Assembly: GCA_002715545.1 (NCBI GenBank)
Contig: PAZI01000061.1
Coordinates: forward strand, 1-19,162
Reading direction: 5' to 3'
From: Methanobacteriota archaeon
GTDB lineage: Archaea > Thermoplasmatota > Poseidoniia > Poseidoniales > SP79
Length of the DNA stretch: 19,162 nt
Positions within the stretch are counted from its first letter, which is position 1; each line of letters opens with the position of its first letter. Made by a program: the position numbers and the translations under genes. The notes beneath the pieces are model-generated. The model saw only the letters and a list, made by a program, of their open reading frames with translations. It had not been told where the DNA came from and did not search any database. This document shows, piece after piece, positions 1-7,072 of this stretch.

Positions 1-376
1 AGCGAATCTCAGTAGTGGTCGTGCCGGCGTCGATCTCAAACCACTTGAAATCGTAGGTTAGTTCATCCGCACTACGAAATATTTCGGTAGCGGTGATCTT
101 GGCGAGCTCCAGCAGCCCCCCGCGGTTCGATTCAAGTTTAGGCAGACTGGCAACAAACGTTTCGGTGATGTTTCCCTGAAGAAAAATCGCCGATGCATCT
201 TTGAGAGCGCCGGCCACCCCAGCTGCACCACGGCCTGCCGTTTCTATCAGGCGTTCCGGTGTTCGGATTAGGATAATGAACGCTACCAAGGACAAGGCTG
301 CAACCAATACGAATGCAGTTGGCCAACGCCAAGCGGCGAATCCGGTCGGTGTCGATTTGGTCGGTTCGTTACTCAT
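1..376 (-). CDS. Membrane-anchored hypothetical protein, 3' end outside window
   Basis: This reading frame starts at an ATG (374-376) and stays open to the left edge, so only the first 125 codons are visible. The protein begins MSNEPTKSTPTGFAAWRWPT. One hydrophobic segment follows at about residues 20-37 (AFVLVAALSLVAFIILI), flanked by R17 and R38. The remainder is soluble and includes LPKLESNRGGLLELAKITAT. A short cytoplasmic N-terminus, one helix and an exported domain is the natural reading. The start lies 3 bases after the TGA of the upstream isomerase-like gene, so the two are probably co-transcribed and translationally coupled. I do not recognise the family with certainty. The layout loosely recalls DUF4230-type anchored proteins, which is a weak guess. 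Confidence 0.7.
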   Translation of the reverse strand, partial: MSNEPTKSTPTGFAAWRWPTAFVLVAALSLVAFIILIRTPERLIETAGRGAAGVAGALKDASAIFLQGNITETFVASLPKLESNRGGLLELAKITATEIFRSADELTYDFKWFEIDAGTTTTEIR

Positions 377-379
377 CCG

Positions 380-2008
380 TCACCGCAATGCAACATCACC
401 ACAAAGCTGCACGCGCAACCCCATCTCAGCAAGCATCGCTGCCTTGATACGAACGCCTTTGTGCGCGCATTTTTCGTTAGGTGCATAAACAACCTGAATA
501 TGATTAGACTTATGCCGAGCCATCATTTGATCACGGGTGACCCCCTTTAAAACCGCGTGCATGATTGGCCATTGTGGTGTGGTTTCCTTCCAACGAAGTT
601 GGGTCTCTTTCTGTGATAATTTCACCACCTCAGCTATGCCAAGATCACACTGCAACTCACCATCCATCACAAATATACGACTCCAAACAATCCAGCCCGG
701 TTTTGAAATCCCCTTCAATGTTCCACCACCCAAACGGAAATACATAGGAGGCTGACGCTCACTCGACGCTCCTTTCCAACCGCCAATGAAGTGCGCCGGT
801 GGCGCGGCGCCTGAAATCAGGAACACCCAAACATATTCGCTTCGGCCATTGAACCTGCACGGCGCGCCCCATCGCAGGTCATGTAACGTGTTCTCTGATG
901 GCCAGCCCAGTTCTGTCCACAGCTGATTCGTCACTAATGCGTCCAGCCCAGCACATTCGTCCACCTCGTTAAAGTGAGGCAATGCCTGCCCGGGAAACAA
1001 CTCGCGCCCCCTAGCATCGCGCACAGTCGGACGGTCAACATTGTTCAACATCCCCTCAGCCAGGTCACTCGCCGGCGACAGATCCTTCAACCCCTGCTGG
1101 TACTGTATACCGATCGTCGCACAGCCAAACTCGTCGGCGATCCTCATAGCAGCGATGTACATTTTGCACTGCTGCAACACCTGTGCCTCGGTGAGATCCG
1201 TCGCCTCATTCGGCCCGAAACGAAATGTCACGCCTTTCCTATTCAACCAAGTGTACACCTCAGCTGCATCGGTATCACTAACTTCTCCCATCGCGGCGAA
1301 GAGAGCGGACTGACTCAGGCGCTCCTTGAACAGGCCGGTCGGATTGAGTAGTTCGTCCGGAATGATAGCGTTGTGCATGCCCATGCATCCCTCGTCAAAC
1401 ACGCCCATGATCGCCTTTTCATTGCGAAGTCGCCGTGCCGCCTCCTGACCAAGTCGCACCTCAGGGAATGGCAACTTAAGTAAATCGAGACTTCGAACAT
1501 GGCTTTGGTCATGCGTCACTTTGCCCCCGTCCAGCCATTGCCTCAGTCCGTCTCGAAAATATTTGTCGGTGAATTTCGCACTCCAAAGCGTGCTATATTC
1601 TATGCCCATCTTAGTAAGCGAACCGTTCAGATTCAACATGCCTACCAAACCAGGCCATGTACCGCTCCAATTGGCCACTGTTAGAATCGGACCACGGTGG
1701 GTTGAAAGTCCCGGCAAGATGTGCTGGCTGTATTGCCAGACGCACTCAGCGACGATCAACGGTGCTTCAGCGTCAATCATACGAAACACCTCCAGACCAC
1801 GTTTCTGCGAATCAATGAAGCCGTGCTTCTTTTTACGATCATAGGCATGGGCGCGAACCGCCGTCCACCCCTCGACCTTGAGCGCCCTGGCCAAAGCTGT
1901 CTCCATTTTTGACTGCTCCGCCCAGCAAACTTGGTTCGCCGATAGCCGCAAATCGCCGTTGGCCACAACATATACCTGTCTCGCCTTCAATTTTTTAACG
2001 CCATCCAT
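380..2008 (-). CDS. L-fucose/L-arabinose isomerase-like protein
   Basis: The protein (542 aa, cytoplasmic, no signal peptide) resembles the L-fucose isomerase fold family, which interconverts aldoses and ketoses using a divalent metal. Supporting stretches are VANWSGTWPGLVGMLN in the N-terminal half, DEGCMGMHNAIIPDELLNP near residue 205, FNEVDECAGLDALVTNQLW near 346 and the C-terminal SNHIQVVYA at 501-509. In Escherichia coli FucI a Glu, an Asp and a C-terminal His bind the metal. H503 is the likely counterpart of that His, and the acidic ligands probably lie in the NEVDE region, but I could not align them with certainty. The frame extends 13 codons upstream to a TTG at 2047. I prefer the ATG at 2008 because the extra residues are atypical and neither start has a clear ribosome site. 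Substrate unknown; L-fucose is one possibility. It is the first gene of a two-gene unit with the membrane protein at the left edge. Confidence 0.75.
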   Translation of the reverse strand: MDGVKKLKARQVYVVANGDLRLSANQVCWAEQSKMETALARALKVEGWTAVRAHAYDRKKKHGFIDSQKRGLEVFRMIDAEAPLIVAECVWQYSQHILPGLSTHRGPILTVANWSGTWPGLVGMLNLNGSLTKMGIEYSTLWSAKFTDKYFRDGLRQWLDGGKVTHDQSHVRSLDLLKLPFPEVRLGQEAARRLRNEKAIMGVFDEGCMGMHNAIIPDELLNPTGLFKERLSQSALFAAMGEVSDTDAAEVYTWLNRKGVTFRFGPNEATDLTEAQVLQQCKMYIAAMRIADEFGCATIGIQYQQGLKDLSPASDLAEGMLNNVDRPTVRDARGRELFPGQALPHFNEVDECAGLDALVTNQLWTELGWPSENTLHDLRWGAPCRFNGRSEYVWVFLISGAAPPAHFIGGWKGASSERQPPMYFRLGGGTLKGISKPGWIVWSRIFVMDGELQCDLGIAEVVKLSQKETQLRWKETTPQWPIMHAVLKGVTRDQMMARHKSNHIQVVYAPNEKCAHKGVRIKAAMLAEMGLRVQLCGDVALR

Positions 2009-2097
2009 GTTCAAACAAAAAAATACGGCGCGAACCGCGACCGGCAAAGTCCAAAATTAAATCGCATCTCCGCTTAGCCAAGCGATACAATGGCCGC

Positions 2098-2961
2098 GTG
2101 CGGGCATTGATCATCGGCTGCGGCTACATCGGCAAAGCGCTTGGCCAAAAGTTGACCAAATTGGGCCACAATGTAACAGGCATTTGCCGTAGCCTGGAAC
2201 ACAACACCATCCTTGCCAAGCTCGGTATTCGCCCGATCAATCTTGATATATCAAAAGAAGGCTCTTTGGCCACACTAGATACCCAATTCGACTGGGTCGT
2301 TATTACCGCCGCTTCATCGCAGGGTGGCGAAAAAGCTTATAAAAAAGTTTACGGGCTTGGCTCAGAAAATATCGCACGATGGCTAAAAACGGCAAAAACC
2401 CAGTCCGTTGTATACGTTAGTAGTACCAGCGTCTATCAGCAAACAAATGCTGAATGGGTGTTCGAAAGCAACACCGACATTCCGGAAAAAGGCCCGAGCA
2501 AAATTCTTTGGAAAGCTGAACAAACAATGTCCGCCGCCAAACCACCGATCACCATCTTGCGGTCATCTGGCATCTACGGCCCGGGTAGAGGCCATCTATT
2601 TCGACGATTCATGTGCGGAAATGCCACCATTGAGGGCGAAGGGAGACGTTATTTAAACATGGTACACTGTGATGACTTGGTCGACTCGATCGCTGCAGCA
2701 CTCGAACTCGCCGACGATTCCGGCCTTTACAACATCACCGACAACGAACCGGTGACACAGTTTGCATTTTACAAATGGCTTAGCGAAGCCACGGGGAGAC
2801 CGATGCCACCATCGGTCGTGGAACCGGACCCTTCCACCCGTATGCGAAGCCTCACAAACAAGCGCGTATCAAATAGGCGCTTCAAGGAGGCGTTTAGGTT
2901 CAAATACAAATACCCCACCTTCCGAGAAGGGTTTACCGAAGAATTGAAAAAGTGGAATTAA
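2098..2961 (+). CDS. NAD(P)-dependent epimerase/dehydratase, YeeZ-like SDR
   Basis: This is an extended short-chain dehydrogenase/reductase of 287 aa. The Rossmann nucleotide-binding motif GCGYIG lies at residues 7-12, right after the first strand. VVYVSSTSVYQQ (about residues 104-115) is the segment that carries the SDR catalytic Ser/Tyr region, and a later SSGIYGPGRG is typical of the YeeZ/nucleoside-sugar-epimerase-like group. The canonical YxxxK is not obvious, as in many YeeZ-type proteins, so an enzymatic reaction cannot be assigned. Translation starts at GTG. An ATG 11 bases upstream is out of frame and closes after six codons. It is transcribed divergently from the isomerase-like gene (89 bases apart) and converges on fabI with 12 bases between their stops. 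Confidence 0.85.
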   Translation: MRALIIGCGYIGKALGQKLTKLGHNVTGICRSLEHNTILAKLGIRPINLDISKEGSLATLDTQFDWVVITAASSQGGEKAYKKVYGLGSENIARWLKTAKTQSVVYVSSTSVYQQTNAEWVFESNTDIPEKGPSKILWKAEQTMSAAKPPITILRSSGIYGPGRGHLFRRFMCGNATIEGEGRRYLNMVHCDDLVDSIAAALELADDSGLYNITDNEPVTQFAFYKWLSEATGRPMPPSVVEPDPSTRMRSLTNKRVSNRRFKEAFRFKYKYPTFREGFTEELKKWN

Positions 2962-2973
2962 CTTACCGGCCGG

Positions 2974-3753
2974 TCACATACCACCCATGATCTGGTAGCC
3001 ACAGTCGACATAGATAACTTGCCCCGTTATAGCTGCCCCACCGTCACTCGCTAAAAAGACCCCGGTCTGACCAAGTTCCTCGTGCGTGACATTGCGACGC
3101 AACGGTGCATGCTCATCGTAGTGTTTAAGCATCTCTGAAAAACCTGCGATACCTCGTGCAGCTAGAGTGTTTACAGGCCCGGCACTGATACAGTTGACTC
3201 GGATTTTTTGTTCACCAAGGTCTGCCGCAAGATAACGAGTGCTCGCTTCGAGTGCAGCCTTGGCCACACCCATGACGTTGTAATGTTTGATGACTTTTTC
3301 AGCTCCATAATAGCTCATACCGATGATGCTTCCACCATCAGCCATCAACGGTGCGGCTCGCTTGGCCAAAGCCACCAAGGAATAGGCACTGATGTCTTGA
3401 GCAGTGGAAAACGCCTCACGCGTCGTGTCCACAAAGCGGCCTTCGAGTGCCTCACGGGGAGCAAACGCCACTGAATGCAGGACCATATCTAGCTTGCCGT
3501 TGAAGTGCGCCCCCAACTCATTAAACACGCGTTCAATATCTTCGTCACTGCTCACATCACATTCCGTAATGAGCGTATCCTCATCAAAATCAGTTATCAG
3601 TTTTTCAACCTTCCCCTTCAATCTTTCTCCCTGGTACGTGAACGCTAGTCTGGCTCCAGCCTCGTGCCATGCCTGAGCGATTCCCCAGGCGATCGAGTTC
3701 TTGTTGGCTACCCCAAAGACAACTCCGGTTTTTCCCTCGAGTGGTTTACTCAT
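2974..3753 (-). CDS. fabI: Enoyl-[acyl-carrier-protein] reductase (NADH), FabI
   Basis: FabI reduces trans-2-enoyl-ACP to acyl-ACP in the last step of each cycle of type II fatty-acid synthesis in the cytoplasm. The protein is 259 aa, close to the 262 of the E. coli enzyme. The N-terminal cofactor motif is GVANKNSIAWG. The catalytic region reads SYYGAEK...HYNVMGVAK, giving Tyr148, Tyr158 and Lys165, which match E. coli Tyr146, Tyr156 and Lys163. The C-terminus YVDCGYQIMGGM is typical of FabI. The frame can be extended 13 codons to a TTG at 3792, but the ATG at 3753 gives the normal FabI start MSKPLEGKTGVVFG. It lies downstream of hisC in the same orientation with a 249-base gap, so it probably has its own promoter. 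Confidence 0.96.
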   Translation of the reverse strand: MSKPLEGKTGVVFGVANKNSIAWGIAQAWHEAGARLAFTYQGERLKGKVEKLITDFDEDTLITECDVSSDEDIERVFNELGAHFNGKLDMVLHSVAFAPREALEGRFVDTTREAFSTAQDISAYSLVALAKRAAPLMADGGSIIGMSYYGAEKVIKHYNVMGVAKAALEASTRYLAADLGEQKIRVNCISAGPVNTLAARGIAGFSEMLKHYDEHAPLRRNVTHEELGQTGVFLASDGGAAITGQVIYVDCGYQIMGGM

Positions 3754-3815
3754 CTGCCGGTCAGCACTAGGGAAAAAAATGCCACTTGGCAAGCGGGAAG
3801 AAAATTCCTTTTAGT

Positions 3816-3866
3816 TCCTGTAATCCTGTAAAATAGGCGTCAGGTTCTTACGCTAGACTAATCTAG
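3816..3866. promoter_or_regulatory. Tandem 8-mer and short palindrome upstream of fabI
   Basis: Within the gap between hisC and fabI, TCCTGTAA occurs twice with no spacer (3816-3823 and 3824-3831). Twenty-one bases further on lies an inverted repeat CTAGA-N4-TCTAG (3853-3866). They sit about 65-115 bases upstream of the fabI ATG, where a promoter or operator would be expected. I could not fix a convincing -10/-35 pair here, and the palindrome does not match a regulator site that I can name. The regulatory reading is inference from position. Confidence 0.25.
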
Positions 3867-4002
3867 TTCGATCCTATGGAAACAAACCAGCTAAACTACG
3901 CTCTGGTTGTCCTTCTTCCAATTGCACTTGAGGGCGAAATGGATAAGCCGAAATGCTCGGACCATTTGCGAAGATAGGAACAGTCGGTTGTGCTTCTAGA
4001 GT

Positions 4003-5100
4003 TCAAGCTAAGATTGCCTTGAGCGCCTCCACGGCACGTTGGTTTTCGTCAGCTATACCGATGGAAAAGCGAATCCATTCAGGCAAACCATAACCGCCCA
4101 TAGGTCGTGTGATGACGCCCTGTCTTTGCAGTGCCTCAAAAGTCGCCTGACCATCACCCACCCTGATCAGCACGAAGTTGGCTGCGGAAGGAACGAATTC
4201 ATACCCATTTTCGTTGCAAAATGATTCAAAAAAATGAAGCCCAGCAGCATTGACCTTGCGCGTTCTCAACAAATGTTCGTTATCCTCAAGCGCTGCTATT
4301 GCGCCGGTTTGAGCAATTGAATTTGTGTTAAATGGTTGACGAATCTTCTCGAGCGCCGAGACGAAATCAGGATGACCGATTCCGTATCCAATGCGCAGTC
4401 CCGCCAAACCGTAGATTTTTGAAAAAGTGCGCATCAACAACAGATTCGACTTTTCGCCGGAACGCACCAATGGCAATAGGTCAACCGGATCTTCAAGAAA
4501 TTCATAATAGGCCTCGTCCATCACCAGCAACACATCGTCCGGGACTTTATCCACCAGCGCTAGCACGTCTTCTGACTTGGCTAGGGTTCCGGTTGGGTTA
4601 TTCGGATTGGCCACCCATATGATCCTTGTCTCAGAGTTCAACGCCTCAAACATGGACGACAGGTCATGCCCGTACTCAACAGCCGAAACCACATTAACAC
4701 TGGCACCCATCATCATCGCAATAAGCGGATAAATCGCAAAACAATACTGTGACACAACGATCTCATCTCCCGGAGCAAGCAACGCATGTGACACAAACTC
4801 TATTATCTCATTTGAGCCATTACCCAGAATAAGATTGGAAGGCTCGACAGACAATTTGGATGCTAATTGGTTCTTAAGATAAAATGCATTACCATCCGGA
4901 TAAAGGTGGCTTTGCGCCACAGAAGATTGCATGGCTTCAACCGCCTTCGGACTTGGTCCAAGTGGATTTTCGTTTGAAGCAACCTTGATGATCTCATCTG
5001 GCAAAAGGCCAAGCTCACGTGCCACTTCCTCAATTGGCCGTCCCGGCTGATATACTGGCAGGTTGCGAAGGGACGGGTTTAGCTTGGCGGAAATCGACAT
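4003..5100 (-). CDS. hisC: Histidinol-phosphate aminotransferase, HisC
   Basis: HisC is a fold-type I PLP aminotransferase that converts imidazole-acetol phosphate and glutamate to histidinol phosphate in histidine synthesis. The protein is 365 aa, normal for the family. It shows the N-terminal NENPLGPSP segment, ANPNNPTG (about 164-171), MDEAYYEF with Asp195, the PLP lysine Lys228 in TFSKIYGLAGLRIGY, and WIRFSIG with the carboxylate-binding Arg345. The ATG at 5100 is preferred over the TTG at 5136 because it gives a standard start (MSISAKLNPSLRNLPVYQPG). No other his genes are nearby, which is common in this phylum. Broad-specificity aromatic aminotransferases look similar, so activity on phenylalanine or tyrosine precursors cannot be excluded. 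It begins 36 bases after the DUF6807 gene stops. Confidence 0.93.
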   Translation of the reverse strand: MSISAKLNPSLRNLPVYQPGRPIEEVARELGLLPDEIIKVASNENPLGPSPKAVEAMQSSVAQSHLYPDGNAFYLKNQLASKLSVEPSNLILGNGSNEIIEFVSHALLAPGDEIVVSQYCFAIYPLIAMMMGASVNVVSAVEYGHDLSSMFEALNSETRIIWVANPNNPTGTLAKSEDVLALVDKVPDDVLLVMDEAYYEFLEDPVDLLPLVRSGEKSNLLLMRTFSKIYGLAGLRIGYGIGHPDFVSALEKIRQPFNTNSIAQTGAIAALEDNEHLLRTRKVNAAGLHFFESFCNENGYEFVPSAANFVLIRVGDGQATFEALQRQGVITRPMGGYGLPEWIRFSIGIADENQRAVEALKAILA

Positions 5101-5136
5101 TGAATAATCAAACCAAGCACTATGACACGTTGCCAA

Positions 5137-6132
5137 TCAATCGAGAGATTTCAAAAATGCCTCGTAGCGGCGAGAGCACTTTCTCTGAGACTGTCCGATT
5201 TGAGCTATAGACTGCTTCGGCACATTAGCCGGAACGTCCACCTCTTCAATGGCAAAGCGAAATTTCAAATTGAATGGATCTCCTTTCTTGAGTGACTTCG
5301 GCATAAAATAACCGAAACGACCGTAGTCACGCCAGGACAGCTCTCTCACCCCGTTTTTCGGCGAGTTCATTTCCTGAGCAGTGTACCACCGTTTACCAAT
5401 TGGGAAAAGTAACCTCGCCCACTGGTGGTTGTCATGGATGACCCTACCAGCGCCCTTGGCTTCGCTAGGCTCCCACAAATAGCTTGTTTCCTTGTTACGT
5501 TTTGCAACCTCAGCATGGGCACGAAAATGAACGCCAGCATGCTGTAAATCGCCACCAAGGCTCACATCTCTCTCCGCATTTAACTCAAAACTGGCATCGA
5601 CCTGTGTGAACGCCCCCCTAGGGCGGGACACCTTGAATACGCGCCGCTCGGTGATTATCACATCGCTGCCGGCGGCGTCCTTTTTTGTCGCACGCCATTT
5701 GATATTGGCAACGATGGAACCAAATTTTTTACCTACCTTATTTTCAAATTTCACGATGTCGTAACGGCCCTGACCGGGACCGCCCCTATGCCACATATCA
5801 TAAGTTCCTAATTCCGATGAGACCTTATTCCAACCGATGAAGATACCTCGATGATGATTAAACAACCCTGCTCCCTTTCCCTCCTTGTCAACACCAGGAT
5901 TGGTGACCAGCTCCCCATCTGTGCCGAAAACATGGAGAAAGGGCTTAATCTGCCCCTCTCCATGAACCAAGCGCGCAACAGGCTTACCGTTCTGTAACAC
6001 ATCAACTGCACTGCCAGGGCCAAGTGGATTCGACTTCTCTACAATTTTCCAATCGGCCTTGACCAAAGGGACGAGCACAACGCAAGCCATCACAACTAAT
6101 AAATTCTTCAAATTAAATTGTATTATTTTCAT
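5137..6132 (-). CDS. Exported DUF6807 (PmoA-like) family protein
   Basis: The 331-residue protein begins with a signal peptide (MKIIQFNLKNLLVVMACVVL..., probable cleavage after Ala26). The body matches the DUF6807 family, often labelled 'PmoA family' in databases, which is frequent in Planctomycetota and Verrucomicrobiota and usually sits among carbohydrate-degradation genes. Diagnostic pieces are KPFLHVFGTDGELVT (63-77), the HHRGIFIGW motif at 93-101 with YDMWHRG just after it, and GDLQHAGVHFRAHAE in the middle. The family is predicted to form a beta-sandwich like galactose mutarotases. Its reaction is unknown, and the 'methane oxygenase' label should not be taken as function. The ATG at 6132 gives the complete signal sequence. 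It is followed 36 bases later by hisC, and the EF-hand gene lies 85 bases upstream in the same direction. Confidence 0.85.
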   Translation of the reverse strand: MKIIQFNLKNLLVVMACVVLVPLVKADWKIVEKSNPLGPGSAVDVLQNGKPVARLVHGEGQIKPFLHVFGTDGELVTNPGVDKEGKGAGLFNHHRGIFIGWNKVSSELGTYDMWHRGGPGQGRYDIVKFENKVGKKFGSIVANIKWRATKKDAAGSDVIITERRVFKVSRPRGAFTQVDASFELNAERDVSLGGDLQHAGVHFRAHAEVAKRNKETSYLWEPSEAKGAGRVIHDNHQWARLLFPIGKRWYTAQEMNSPKNGVRELSWRDYGRFGYFMPKSLKKGDPFNLKFRFAIEEVDVPANVPKQSIAQIGQSQRKCSRRYEAFLKSLD

Positions 6133-6217
6133 CTCAAATAAATCTTACCAAGACGCGGATTATGAAGTCGCCCCACAGCCTTGGCGATAAAGAATTAAAT
6201 TTGGTCAGATAATGATA

Positions 6218-7069
6218 TTAATTTCGCGGACGTCGTCCGCTGAACGAACGGTCATCACGATCTCTACGTCGCGGATCACGTTGGCTCATTCGATAGTAAA
6301 TTGCATCAATTTCTCGACGAGAAAGAGCTCCATCGTCATCTAAATCCCCAGTTTCGAATAATTCGCTCATACGATCCGGTATTTCCTCAATTGTAACTTT
6401 CCCATCATTATTTTTGTCATTTTCAAAAATGCGGGAAACGAACCGATCTCTCCCGGACTCAGAATTACTGTTTTCTTGCCCCCGCCCAATACCGGATGCT
6501 CGACGTTGCCCTAAATCACTTGGTCTATCGCCCCCAACTTCCCGACGACTGAGACGCTTATCACCGTTTACATCTAGCTTCATCAAAGCTTTACTCGCAT
6601 CTTTAATTTCATCCAATGAAATCTCCCCGTCTTTATCCACATCAAAAACCTGAAAAAACAATCCACCTGAACGACTAGAGGATGAACCGGGGCGGCGGGA
6701 GGATTCACGAAGTCTGCCAGGAGGTCGACGTGATGCGCTTCGTGATGATTCTCGACGAGCATCCCCTCGCCCTCTCACTCTCGATCGAGATCGGTCTATT
6801 TGATTCGCGGGAGCCACCAAACGAGCTTCACTTTTTGAAATTGCACCATCACCGTTGGAATCATAATCTGAAATTAATTGCTTTCGATCTTCAGGCAACT
6901 CGTCACGTGAAATTTTACCGTCTTTATTTATATCGTTTTTGAACAATTCCAAAAATGCTTGTCCAGCACCAACGCCACGTTGCTGCCCTCGGAGAGAATT
7001 GCGATCCTGGGCTTCAACAACAACGCACAGCGTCAAGACTAAGGCTAAGATGATAATCTTACTTTTCAT
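6218..7069 (-). CDS. Exported EF-hand protein with six Ca-binding loops
   Basis: This 283-residue protein has a signal peptide (MKSKIIILALVLTLCVVVEA, cleavage near Ala20). Six EF-hand loops come as three pairs: 46-57 (DINKDGKISRDE), 70-81 (DSNGDGAISKSE), 143-154 (DVDKDGEISLDE), 166-177 (DVNGDKRLSRRE), 218-229 (DKNNDGKVTIEE) and 242-253 (DLDDDGALSRRE). Loop four has Lys instead of the usual Gly at position 6. Pairs one and two are joined by an Arg/Ser-rich, low-complexity linker at about 92-135, and the C-terminus (264-283) is rich in Arg and Asp. It is the second gene of a unit with the YHYH gene, whose stop lies 3 bases upstream of this start. Calcium binding is well supported. The cellular role is unknown; a cell-surface or extracellular scaffold is inference. 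Confidence 0.88.
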   Translation of the reverse strand: MKSKIIILALVLTLCVVVEAQDRNSLRGQQRGVGAGQAFLELFKNDINKDGKISRDELPEDRKQLISDYDSNGDGAISKSEARLVAPANQIDRSRSRVRGRGDARRESSRSASRRPPGRLRESSRRPGSSSSRSGGLFFQVFDVDKDGEISLDEIKDASKALMKLDVNGDKRLSRREVGGDRPSDLGQRRASGIGRGQENSNSESGRDRFVSRIFENDKNNDGKVTIEEIPDRMSELFETGDLDDDGALSRREIDAIYYRMSQRDPRRRDRDDRSFSGRRPRN

Positions 7070-7072
7070 TAG

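Noticed and set aside
2009..2047. TTG-started extension of the isomerase-like protein, with similar TTG extensions before fabI (3792), hisC (5136) and the PQQ-like gene (12570)
   Set aside because: In each case an ATG a few codons later gives the normal family start or signal peptide, and the TTG codons lack a well-placed ribosome site.
2965..2974. Perfect palindrome ACCGGCCGGT between the convergent YeeZ-like and fabI stops, as a bidirectional terminator
   Set aside because: It is only 10 bases, has no loop and is not followed by a T tract on either strand, so it does not form a normal terminator hairpin.
3876..3977. A 33-codon frame (METNQLNYALVVLLPIALEG...) in the gap between hisC and fabI
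   Set aside because: It has an ATG and a stop but no ribosome site, no recognisable family, and lies antisense to the neighbours in the region expected to hold the fabI promoter; it is within chance length.
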